This document shows positions 1-5,224 of a DNA stretch of 5,224 bases, piece after piece. The translations under genes and the position numbers were made by a program. The stretch spans positions 1 to 5,224 of the forward strand of contig JAFGTO010000084.1 of the NCBI GenBank assembly GCA_016934095.1. The letters are read 5' to 3'. This DNA comes from Candidatus Glassiibacteriota bacterium. Lineage in GTDB: Bacteria; Gemmatimonadota; Glassbacteria; GWA2-58-10. The notes under the pieces were generated by a model. That model was not told the DNA's origin. It made no database searches and saw only the letters and a list, made by a program, of their open reading frames with translations. Positions within the stretch are counted from its first letter, which is position 1, and the number at the start of each line of letters is the position of its first letter.

Positions 1-2163
1 CGGGACATCGAAGGCAGCCACAAGTGGCTCTGGGAGCGGTATCTGGAGGATTTGCCGTCGAAATTGAGCGCAGCCGGGGTAATCCCCCAGGAGCTGAACC
101 GGGGGCACGGCAACCTGGCTGCCGACCTGGCTTTTGCCTGGCGGATGACCGGCCAGGACAGCCTGTTCGAGCAGTCGCGCGACTACCTGCTCGGACTCTG
201 CAACAAGGAGGTCTGGGACCCGGATTACGAGCTGGTGCAGGGCCACATGCTGATGGGAGTCGCCCTGGCTTACGACTGGCTCTATTCCGGCCTGACCCGC
301 TCCGAGCGCTCCCTGGTGGCCGCGCGCCTGGGCGAGGAAGCCCAGCGGCAGTACAGCCTGATCGCCGACCGGCGGGCCTGGTACCGCAGCCAGTACCTGC
401 AAAACCACGCCCACGTTCATTACGGCGGGCTGGCTTACGCGGCGGTGGCCCTGTACGGGGAGGATGCCCGGGCACAGCAGTGGCTGGGGGCCTGTGTCGA
501 CTTTTTCGGGAAAGTGCTGGAGCTGAGCCTCGGGGACGGTACTTCGATCGAAGGCCTGAGCTACGGCAACTACGCCCTGGAGTACGTGCTGCGCTACACG
601 GAGCTGGCCCGCACGGTCCTGGGATTGGACTGCTACGACAACCCCTGGGTCAGGAACTATCCCCGCTACCTGATCCACAGCCTGCTGCCGGTGATGGTGG
701 AAAACGAGTGGGCCATGACTTTCGGCGACAACCCCCGCCACGGCAACAGCCACGGGCCGGAGCCGCAGCTTTTCCTGATCGCCTCTCGCTGCGGCGAAAA
801 AGACGCACAGTGGCTGGGCAAAAAGCTGATCGGCCTGCGCTCCTCCGGCCTGGCCAGCGCCTCCTGGTGGGCGATCCTCTGGTACGACCCGGAAGTGGGC
901 GAGGCGGGTCCACCGGGCTTCCCGACCCTCGGGCATTTCGCCGACCTGGACCAGGTTATGCTGCGCTCGGCCTGGGAGGACACCTCGGCGGTCATGCTGG
1001 GTATCAAGTGCGGGCCTTTCATGGGAAGGGCCCGCTCCAGGGATGCAAAATACGACCTGGGCTGCGCCCACGGCCACCCGGATGCCGGCAGTTTCCAGCT
1101 TTACGCCCACGGCCGTTTCCTGGCCGTGGACCCGATGTACACCTATTTCAAGAGTACGGCCAACCACAACACCCTGCTGGTCAAGGGCCGGGGCCAGCTG
1201 GGGGAGGACGAGCAGTGGTTCGCTGCGGCCGAGGCGCTTTATTACGGACATTACCCGGTGGTCCTGGAGGCCCGCTCCACCGCGGAGCTCGATTACGTGC
1301 TGGCCGACCTGGCAGCCGCCTACCATCCCGCCCTGGGATTGAAGAAAGCCCTGAGACATTTCGTCTTTATCAAGCCGGACATCCTCCTGGTGGCCGATGA
1401 GCTGACCCTGGACGAGGAGGGGGTGCTTTTCAGCTATCCGGCGGACACCCTGAGACTCGGGGGGGCCTTGAAATACGAGTCCGGGTACGTATCAGGCACG
1501 CGCGGTCAGGCCGAAGTCCCATTCAAAGGGCCGCCGGGAACCTATGACATCGCGGTCAGCTACCTGGACAATGCCCCGCGCACCGGCCGGTACGCCATCA
1601 CGGTGGACGGCGACACGGCGCATGTCTGGCGGGACACGGTCGAGGCTACCGATACGCACCTCGAGGTGGCCCGGGACATCCAGCTTGCGGACACCAGCAG
1701 GATAGCCTTCTGCGCCGACCCGATGGGAGAGGGGGCGAAGCTGGTAAAGATCATGGTCTCCGGCAGTGAGGTGAAGGCCGAGCGGGATGTGCAGTGGCTG
1801 CTGCACTGCGACCCGGAAACCGAGTTCACCCGCAGCTTCACCCGTATCGAGGCGGCTTACGGCCCGGTTTGCCTGGACATCTACCCGCTGGCTCCGCCCC
1901 AGCGTAACCACCAGTGGGGTGTACACCAGGTGAAGAACGGCAGCCGCATGAAACAGACCCAGCGCCTGGTGATCAAGCCGGTATTCACCGACAGCACCAC
2001 CACCATACTCACCCTGCTGCACGCGCGGAAGGGCGGGTCTCCCCCCCTGGACTGGCTGAGGGGCGGCCTGTACCGCAATGTCGCCACGGTCAACTGGGTA
2101 AGGGCCGGAAAAGCCGCTACCCTGACCTTTGACCTGGAAAAAAGGGAAATCGGGATCAAATAG
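1..2163 (+). CDS. Heparinase II/III-family polysaccharide lyase, 5'-truncated by the window edge, with inserted carbohydrate-binding-like domain
   Basis: The frame is open from base 1 (codons 1-17 are coding in style), so the true start and any signal peptide lie outside the window; a TTG at 52 is not a credible start. Residues are numbered from base 1. Codons 1 to about 310 form the helical toroid part, with the motif NHAHVHYGG (N135, H136) and EGLSYGNY (Y188 or Y191 as candidate catalytic tyrosine). Next comes the heparinase II/III beta domain with HGHPDAGSF (H357, H359, D361) and ANHNTLL (H389). By analogy with Pedobacter heparinase II, H359, D377 and H389 are candidate zinc ligands. Roughly codons 480-590 look like a jelly-roll carbohydrate-binding module inside the beta region, after which the lyase fold resumes at VQWLLHCDPE. 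Family enzymes cleave uronic-acid-containing polysaccharides by beta-elimination, usually outside the cytoplasm or in the periplasm. The actual substrate (heparin-like, alginate-like or self-made exopolysaccharide) cannot be told. The gene ends with TAG at 2161-2163. Confidence 0.88.
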   Translation, partial: RDIEGSHKWLWERYLEDLPSKLSAAGVIPQELNRGHGNLAADLAFAWRMTGQDSLFEQSRDYLLGLCNKEVWDPDYELVQGHMLMGVALAYDWLYSGLTRSERSLVAARLGEEAQRQYSLIADRRAWYRSQYLQNHAHVHYGGLAYAAVALYGEDARAQQWLGACVDFFGKVLELSLGDGTSIEGLSYGNYALEYVLRYTELARTVLGLDCYDNPWVRNYPRYLIHSLLPVMVENEWAMTFGDNPRHGNSHGPEPQLFLIASRCGEKDAQWLGKKLIGLRSSGLASASWWAILWYDPEVGEAGPPGFPTLGHFADLDQVMLRSAWEDTSAVMLGIKCGPFMGRARSRDAKYDLGCAHGHPDAGSFQLYAHGRFLAVDPMYTYFKSTANHNTLLVKGRGQLGEDEQWFAAAEALYYGHYPVVLEARSTAELDYVLADLAAAYHPALGLKKALRHFVFIKPDILLVADELTLDEEGVLFSYPADTLRLGGALKYESGYVSGTRGQAEVPFKGPPGTYDIAVSYLDNAPRTGRYAITVDGDTAHVWRDTVEATDTHLEVARDIQLADTSRIAFCADPMGEGAKLVKIMVSGSEVKAERDVQWLLHCDPETEFTRSFTRIEAAYGPVCLDIYPLAPPQRNHQWGVHQVKNGSRMKQTQRLVIKPVFTDSTTTILTLLHARKGGSPPLDWLRGGLYRNVATVNWVRAGKAATLTFDLEKREIGIK
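1417..1782 (+). other. Carbohydrate-binding-like beta-sandwich domain inside the heparinase-family protein
   Basis: About 120 codons separate HFVFIKPDILLVADELTLDE from VQWLLHCDPETEF. In ordinary heparinase II/III proteins the equivalents of these segments lie close together. The intervening stretch has the look of CBM6/CBM35-like or malectin-like modules: GQAEVPFKGPPGTYDI (from about base 1504), then SYLDN, RYAITVDG, HLEVARDIQLADTSRIAF and a final KLVKIMVSG strand. Such modules bind glycans and would keep the lyase on its polymer. The boundaries are estimates from the amino-acid pattern, not from a structural comparison. Confidence 0.6.
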
Positions 2164-2325
2164 CAGGCCACGGGCGCGTAGGCAAGAACAGCGACAATTT
2201 TTACCGGGAAACCAGGCAGGCGGGAAAAGTTCTGCGGCAGGTCGATTTATCGAGCAGATCTCTGAAAACTTTGGCTGCTGAAGTACTTGCGGCAGGTCAT
2301 TCCATACCAAGACAACGGAGCCGAA
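2164..2325 (+). other. Intergenic spacer between the lyase and kinase-fusion genes
   Basis: This 162-bp spacer has no gene I can support. It holds no hairpin with a T run that could terminate the lyase transcript, and no convincing -35/-10 pair, so cotranscription of the two genes is possible but unproven. An 11-bp direct repeat, TGCGGCAGGTC, occurs at 2233-2243 and 2288-2298. The ribosome site of the downstream gene is at its right end. Confidence 0.5.
2317..2320 (+). promoter_or_regulatory. Shine-Dalgarno site that decides the start of the kinase/nucleotidyltransferase gene
   Basis: GGAG lies five bases before the ATG at 2326. The upstream in-frame TTG at 2287 has no purine-rich site before it, and the GHMP kinase family begins right at the MELFVPGRV segment, so ATG 2326 is preferred. 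Confidence 0.75.
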
Positions 2326-4266
2326 ATGGAACTTTTCGTACCGGGCAGGGTCTGTCTGTTCGGCGAGCACTCCGACTGGGCCGGAGGCTATCGCCGTGTC
2401 AACTCCGAGCTTGAGAAAGGTTATACGCTGCTCACCGGGACCAACCAGGGTATTTATGCGCGGATCAGCCCGCACCCGGGAAAGCTGGTGCTGCACTCCA
2501 CCATGGAGGACGGCCGCAGGATCGGCCCCTACGAGATCCCCATGTCCAAGGACGCTTTGCTGAAAGAGGCCGAAAAGGGTGGATTCTACAGCTACATAGC
2601 CGGGGTGGCCTACCAGATCATGACTTTCTACCCGGTCAAGGGGCTGGTCATCGACAACTACAGGACCGACCTGCCGATCAAAAAGGGACTGAGCTCCTCG
2701 GCTGCGATCTGCGTGCTCACCGCCAGGGCCTTCAACCGGGTCTACGACCTCAAGATGACTGTGCGCGGGGAGATGGAGTTCGCCTACATGGGAGAGATCA
2801 TCACTCCCAGCCGCTGCGGCAGGATGGACCAGGGCTGCGCCTACGGTAACCGCCCGATCCTGATGGTCCACGACCGCGACGTGCTGACCGTGGAAGAGCT
2901 CAGCGTGCCCAAAGACCTGCACCTGGTGCTGGTCGACCTCTGCGCTTCCAAGGACACCATGGAAATCCTGGCCAGCCTCAACCGCAGCTTCCCGTTCGCC
3001 AGGAGCGAGGTCGATGAGGGTGTGCAGCACTACCTGGGCGAGGTGAACAAGATGGTGGCGGAAGAGGCGATGGAGCACCTGGCTGCAGGCGACGCCGAGG
3101 GGCTGGGCCGCCTGATGACCAAGACCCAGGAGCTTTTCGACCGCTACCTGATACCGGCCTGCCCGGGCCAGCTCACCGCCCCGGTGCTCCACGAGGCCCT
3201 GGCCTTTCCGGAGATCCGCAAGCTGGTCTACGGCGGCAAGGGAGTAGGCTCACAGGGGGATGGCAGTGCCCAGTTCGTGGCCAGGGGACCGGAGGAACAG
3301 CAGGAGGTCATCCGGCTGTTCGAGCAGGTCAAGGGAATGCGGGCGCTCAAGCTCGACATCCCGGCAGCGCGCAAGGCCCGCAGTGCGCTGATCCCGGCGG
3401 CCGGCTACGGGACCCGGCTCTTCCCGGCCACCAAGGCCACCCGCAAGGAGCTTTTCCCGGTGGTCGGTGCCGATGGAGTGGCCCGGCCGGCCATCCTCTA
3501 CCTGGTAGAGGAGGCTTTCGCCAGCGGGGCCACCCGGGTCTGCGTGGTGGTGCAGAAAGAGGATGTGGAGCTGTTCGAGAGCTTTTTCAATGCCCCGCTC
3601 GAGCTCAAGCACTACAACAAGCTCAGCCAGGAGGCCCGCAGCTACCAGAACCGGCTGCAGGCCATGGGCTCGAAAACCACCATCCTGGCCCAGGAGCACC
3701 AGGAGGGCCTGGGCCACGCTGTACATGTCGCCAGGGAATGGCTGGAGGGCGAGCCTTTCCTGCTGATGCTCGGCGACCATATCTACCGCTCCAATACCCA
3801 GGTGCCCTGCGCCAGGCAGCTGCTGGACATCTACGAGAAACACCAGAAATCGGTGGTGGGCCTGAGGGCGACCCACGAATCGATGATCTCGCGTTTCGGC
3901 ACGGTGGGGGGCCTCTGGGAGGACAGGGAGGAGGGCCTGGTAAATATCACCGAGTTCGCCGAGAAACCCTCGCTGGAGTACGCTCGCGAGCGTCTGAGAG
4001 TGGATGGCCTGGGCAAGGACCAGTACCTGACCATTTTCGGACTCTACGTGATCGCGCCCCAGGTCCTGGAGATCCTGGCCGAGCAGATCAGGGAAAACCT
4101 GCGGCGTAAAGGCGAGTTCGAGCTGACCGGCGCACTGGAGAGCCTCCGCTCGGAACAGGGTTTCCTGGGGGCCCTGATCGACGGCGAACGGTTCGATATC
4201 GGCATCCCGCTGTCGTACCTGGAAACAGTGCAAAAGTTCGCCGGGGAGCCGGAGACCGGCTCCTGA
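2326..4266 (+). CDS. Bifunctional sugar kinase (GHMP, galactokinase-type) / UTP-sugar-1-phosphate uridylyltransferase (GalU-type) fusion
   Basis: The 646-residue protein has two complete enzyme domains. Residues 1 to about 345 are a GHMP kinase: PGRVCLFGEHSDWAGG (6-21), ATP-binding GLSSSAA (121-127), GRMDQG with catalytic aspartate D168, and a glycine-rich third motif GGKGVGSQGDGSAQF (303-317). R8, E14, H15, D17 and D168 match in order the sugar-contacting and catalytic residues of human galactokinase (R37, E43, H44, D46, D186), so a C1-phosphorylating sugar kinase is likely. Residues from about 354 to 646 are a full-length GalU-like nucleotidyltransferase: ALIPAAGYGTRLFPATKATRKE, GLGHAVHVA (461-469), metal-binding LGDH (D484), EFAEKPS (K547) and FDIGIPLSYLE (D624). 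The joint is only a few residues long. The inferred role is cytoplasmic salvage: sugar plus ATP gives sugar-1-phosphate, then UTP gives UDP-sugar. The principle resembles Bacteroides Fkp (fucokinase plus GDP-fucose pyrophosphorylase), but with the kinase first and a GalU-type partner. Galactose, arabinose, glucuronate or galacturonate are all possible substrates; the sequence does not choose. No frameshift is seen across the joint. Confidence 0.9.
   Translation: MELFVPGRVCLFGEHSDWAGGYRRVNSELEKGYTLLTGTNQGIYARISPHPGKLVLHSTMEDGRRIGPYEIPMSKDALLKEAEKGGFYSYIAGVAYQIMTFYPVKGLVIDNYRTDLPIKKGLSSSAAICVLTARAFNRVYDLKMTVRGEMEFAYMGEIITPSRCGRMDQGCAYGNRPILMVHDRDVLTVEELSVPKDLHLVLVDLCASKDTMEILASLNRSFPFARSEVDEGVQHYLGEVNKMVAEEAMEHLAAGDAEGLGRLMTKTQELFDRYLIPACPGQLTAPVLHEALAFPEIRKLVYGGKGVGSQGDGSAQFVARGPEEQQEVIRLFEQVKGMRALKLDIPAARKARSALIPAAGYGTRLFPATKATRKELFPVVGADGVARPAILYLVEEAFASGATRVCVVVQKEDVELFESFFNAPLELKHYNKLSQEARSYQNRLQAMGSKTTILAQEHQEGLGHAVHVAREWLEGEPFLLMLGDHIYRSNTQVPCARQLLDIYEKHQKSVVGLRATHESMISRFGTVGGLWEDREEGLVNITEFAEKPSLEYARERLRVDGLGKDQYLTIFGLYVIAPQVLEILAEQIRENLRRKGEFELTGALESLRSEQGFLGALIDGERFDIGIPLSYLETVQKFAGEPETGS
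4245..4263 (+). other. Perfect hairpin at the 3' end of the kinase fusion gene
   Basis: An 8-bp stem, GGAGCCGG (4245-4252) with CCGGCTCC (4256-4263) around an AGA loop, overlaps the last codons and stops directly before the TGA. No T run follows, so it is not a standard intrinsic terminator; it could protect the mRNA 3' end, act in a factor-dependent stop, or be a by-product of G+C-rich codons. Confidence 0.4.
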
Positions 4267-4292
4267 ACCGGGGGCAAGCGGCTGAAATAGAC

Positions 4293-4321
4293 TTGTCATG
4301 GCGGGAAAAAACCCTTATATT
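4293..4321 (+). promoter_or_regulatory. Probable sigma70-type promoter of the nickel superoxide dismutase gene
   Basis: A -35 box TTGTCA (4293-4298, five of six to TTGACA) and a -10 box TATATT (4316-4321, five of six to TATAAT) are separated by exactly 17 bp. The predicted transcript starts near 4328, giving a leader of about 65 bases. The surrounding stretch is clearly richer in A+T than the neighbouring genes. Confidence 0.7.
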
Positions 4322-4323
4322 TA

Positions 4324-4342
4324 GAGAATGACATCTATTCTC
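4324..4342 (+). promoter_or_regulatory. Fur-box-like 19-bp palindrome over the predicted sodN transcription start
   Basis: GAGAATGACATCTATTCTC has perfect 6-bp outer arms (GAGAAT / ATTCTC) around 7 bases. It has the same length as the classical Fur box GATAATGATAATCATTATC and agrees at 13 of 19 positions. It begins two bases after the -10 box and covers the predicted start, where a repressor would block transcription. Fur-family regulators (Fur, Nur, Zur, PerR) often control superoxide dismutases according to metal supply. Which member, if any, binds here is inference. A further perfect palindrome, ATAATTAT, follows directly at 4343-4350. Confidence 0.5.
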
Positions 4343-4382
4343 ATAATTATACGGCTCATCTTTTTCTCTTTAACTCCTGCCT

Positions 4383-4387
4383 GGAGG
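4383..4387 (+). promoter_or_regulatory. Shine-Dalgarno site of the nickel superoxide dismutase gene
   Basis: GGAGG lies five bases before the ATG at 4393. It is a near-ideal site and supports the ATG that includes the hydrophobic leader rather than a later start. Confidence 0.85.
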
Positions 4388-4392
4388 ACCCG

Positions 4393-4857
4393 ATGAAAAA
4401 AGCGCTCGTTTTCGCCGCCTTACTGGGCCTGTACCTGGCCCAGCCTCCGCTGCTCCTCCCGCACTGCGAGATCCCCTGCGGGATATACGACGACCACTTG
4501 CGCTCCCACCTGATCGAGGAGCACATCGCCACGATCGAGAAGAGCATGAAGCAGATCGTGGAGCTTTCCGCCGCTGGGGAGAAGAACTACAACCAGATCG
4601 TGCGCTGGGTGGTGAACAAAGAGGAGCACGCAGATGAGCTGCAGCACGTTGTCAGCCAGTATTTCCTGCACCAGCGGATCAAGCCGGTGGACCCCACAGA
4701 TGCGGCGCAATACAAGGACTACCTGCACAAGCTGGAGCTGCTGCACCGGATGCTGGTGGCTGCCATGAAAGCCAAGCAGGGCACGGACCTGGCGCAGGTG
4801 GATGATCTGCGCCGCCTGCTGAAAGAGTTCAACCTAGCCTATTTCGGGGAGCAGTGA
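4393..4857 (+). CDS. sodN: Nickel-dependent superoxide dismutase precursor with N-terminal export-like leader
   Basis: The protein disproportionates superoxide to oxygen and hydrogen peroxide at a nickel site. Residues 24-32 read HCEIPCGIY, the nickel hook of this family (HCDLPCGVY in Streptomyces): H24, C25 and C29 supply the ligands and Y32 is the conserved tyrosine; the third hook residue is E instead of D. After it comes the expected helical body (HIATIEKSMKQI, NYNQIVRWVVNKEEHADEL, YFLHQRIKP, LELLHRMLVAAMKAKQ). In known enzymes nickel binds only after proteolysis makes the hook histidine the N-terminus. Here 23 residues precede it: MKK, a hydrophobic core ALVFAALLGLYLA, then QPPLLLP. This looks like a Sec-type leader, so the mature enzyme (about 131 residues, somewhat longer than the about 117 of Streptomyces) may act outside the cytoplasm. 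The bases around the presumed cut (LLLP before H) do not form a good AxA signal-peptidase site. No sodX-type maturation protease gene lies in the window. The gene has its own promoter and a Fur-like palindrome. Confidence 0.93.
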   Translation: MKKALVFAALLGLYLAQPPLLLPHCEIPCGIYDDHLRSHLIEEHIATIEKSMKQIVELSAAGEKNYNQIVRWVVNKEEHADELQHVVSQYFLHQRIKPVDPTDAAQYKDYLHKLELLHRMLVAAMKAKQGTDLAQVDDLRRLLKEFNLAYFGEQ

Positions 4858-4898
4858 GGCAGCAAACTGGGACAGTCCGCGGAGAGGGATGTTTACTG

Positions 4899-4927
4899 TT
4901 GAGAAAAGCCGGCGAAATGGTTATGTT
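4899..4927 (+). promoter_or_regulatory. Possible promoter of the tRNA-Ser gene
   Basis: TTGAGA (4899-4904, five of six to the -35 consensus) is followed after 17 bp by TATGTT (4922-4927, four of six). The predicted start near 4934 would give a leader of about 20 bases before the tRNA. An alternative -10, TATAAC at 4927-4932, lacks a -35 box at the right distance. The -10 region lies in an inverted repeat, GGTTAT (4919-4924) with ATAACC (4928-4933). Confidence 0.45.
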
Positions 4928-4953
4928 ATAACCAAGCGACTCTCGTCACGGCT

Positions 4954-5040
4954 GGAGGGCTAGTCCTAATTGGTAAGGCAGCGGACTTGAAATCCGCCGG
5001 GGTAAAACCCTTGGGGGTTCGAATCCCTCGCCCTCCGCCA
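4954..5040 (+). tRNA. tRNA-Ser, anticodon UGA
   Basis: The 87-base gene folds as a class II (long variable arm) tRNA. The acceptor stem pairs GGAGGGC (4954-4960) with GCCCTCC (5030-5036); G5037 is the discriminator and CCA is encoded at 5038-5040. The anticodon stem GCGGA / TCCGC encloses CTTGAAA with anticodon TGA at 4988-4990. The variable arm is GGGG-TAAAA-CCCT (4999-5011). The T arm is GGGGG-TTCGAAT-CCCTC (5013-5029), with one G-U pair. The serine identity follows from the anticodon, the long variable arm and discriminator G. It reads UCA and, by wobble, other UCN codons. It lies 96 bases after sodN and has its own terminator. Confidence 0.98.
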
Positions 5041-5050
5041 GAAAAAGCTG

Positions 5051-5089
5051 ACGGCACCTCCTTTAGCCTGAGGGAGGTGCCGTTTTTTT
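5051..5089 (+). terminator. Strong intrinsic terminator of the tRNA-Ser gene
   Basis: A perfect 11-bp stem pairs ACGGCACCTCC (5051-5061) with GGAGGTGCCGT (5073-5083), and a run of seven T (5083-5089) follows. The stem can extend inward through T-G and T-A pairs. It begins ten bases after the CCA end. On the minus strand a shorter T run (complement of 5042-5046) follows the hairpin, so weak termination from the other side, that of the group II intron, is possible. Confidence 0.95.
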
Positions 5090-5139
5090 CTCCTGCCGGA
5101 AGGGTGTCGCGAAGCAGACCTCGACCTGAAATGATAACA

Positions 5140-5224
5140 GTCGAGTAGATCATCCATTACTGGATTTCACCCTCACAGAACCGGACGTGGGGCGTTACCC
5201 CATCCGGCTCTTCCGAGCAGGTGA
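5140..5224 (-). mobile_element. Group II intron, 3' end only (domains V and VI), continuing past the right edge
   Basis: Read on the minus strand, bases 5210-5178 form the hallmark domain V hairpin. It starts GAGCCGGA and ends TCCGGTTC, giving an 8-bp lower stem with the catalytic AGC triad. A two-base CG bulge lies on the 3' side, and the upper stem TGGGG / CCCCA has a short TAACG loop. The 33-base length is one less than the common 34. Downstream (5177 to about 5140) a second hairpin with stem ATCCA / TGGAT, GTAA tetraloop and an adjacent unpaired GA fits domain VI with a candidate branch-point A. The sequence CTACTCGAC, ending at 5140, resembles the 3' ends of bacterial introns, but the exact splice junction is uncertain. 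Group II introns are self-splicing ribozymes that move by a reverse transcriptase encoded in domain IV. That gene and the intron's 5' end would lie beyond base 5224, so completeness cannot be judged. Confidence 0.82.
5178..5210 (-). ncRNA. Group II intron domain V catalytic hairpin
   Basis: This is the catalytic core helix of the intron in the preceding entry. From base 5210 downward: G-C, A-T, G-T, C-G, C-G, G-C, G-C and A-T pairs, then a CG bulge (complement of 5186-5187), then T-A and four G-C pairs closing the loop. The AGC triad and bulge bind the two catalytic metal ions in characterised introns. Both are intact here, so this part shows no sign of decay. Confidence 0.85.

Noticed and set aside
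24..1400. A 458-codon plus-strand frame overlapping the lyase gene
   Set aside because: Its product is rich in R, G, P and A with no family motif; it is an out-of-frame reading of the heparinase-family gene.
2287..2325. TTG at 2287 as the start of the kinase fusion gene
   Set aside because: There is no ribosome site before it, whereas ATG 2326 has GGAG at five bases and matches the family's N-terminus.
1492..3192. A 566-codon open frame on the minus strand across the end of the lyase gene, the spacer and half of the kinase gene
   Set aside because: It spans two well-supported plus-strand genes, has no recognisable domain and reflects G/C-rich third codon positions that leave the opposite strand free of stops.
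3250..4299. A 349-codon minus-strand frame opposite the nucleotidyltransferase domain
   Set aside because: It is a shadow of the GalU-type domain, whose motifs on the plus strand are unmistakable.
4303..4314. GGGAAAAAACCC as a terminator hairpin between the kinase fusion and sodN genes
   Set aside because: The stem has only 3 bp and no T run follows; it lies within the promoter spacer.
5051..5089. The hairpin after the tRNA as an attachment site or class C intron target
   Set aside because: It is fully explained as the tRNA terminator; the intron is about 50 bases away and in the opposite direction, and no duplicated tRNA 3' end is seen in the window.
4926..5157. Short minus-strand frames over the tRNA gene, with peptides such as RARDSNPQGF
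   Set aside because: These are the familiar false proteins made by translating the complement of a tRNA-Ser gene and its terminator.

Overview
The window is bacterial: G+C-rich, tightly packed, with Shine-Dalgarno sites, a sigma70-type promoter, a tRNA gene with encoded CCA and a classic intrinsic terminator. The phylum cannot be fixed from sequence alone. A large heparinase-type polysaccharide lyase, a kinase/nucleotidyltransferase fusion and a nickel superoxide dismutase with an N-terminal export-like segment suggest a free-living heterotroph, perhaps from a polysaccharide-using lineage such as the PVC or FCB groups; this is inference.

Layout, left to right. (1) 1-2163, plus: the 3' part of a heparinase II/III-family gene, open at the left edge, with a carbohydrate-binding-like beta domain apparently inserted in its C-terminal beta half. 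(2) 2164-2325: a spacer with a short direct repeat and the ribosome site of the next gene, but no convincing promoter or terminator. (3) 2326-4266, plus: a 646-residue fusion of a galactokinase-type GHMP kinase and a GalU-type nucleotidyltransferase, predicted to turn a free sugar into sugar-1-phosphate and then UDP-sugar. A perfect hairpin overlaps its end. (4) 4267-4392: a well-formed promoter with a 19-bp Fur-box-like palindrome over the predicted start of transcription. (5) 4393-4857, plus: a nickel superoxide dismutase with an intact HCxxPCGxY nickel hook behind a hydrophobic leader. (6) 4858-5089, plus: a tRNA-Ser(UGA) gene with its own probable promoter and a strong terminator. (7) About 5140-5224, minus: the 3' end of a group II intron (domains V and VI), entering from the right edge and pointing toward the tRNA gene.

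The first two genes may share a sugar or polysaccharide theme (glycan cleavage and nucleotide-sugar supply). The sodN gene is a separate, probably metal-regulated unit. The right end is a tRNA locus with a retroelement next to it. The most notable points are the kinase-uridylyltransferase fusion, the sodN promoter with its overlapping palindrome, the unusual leader before the nickel hook, and the intron end.
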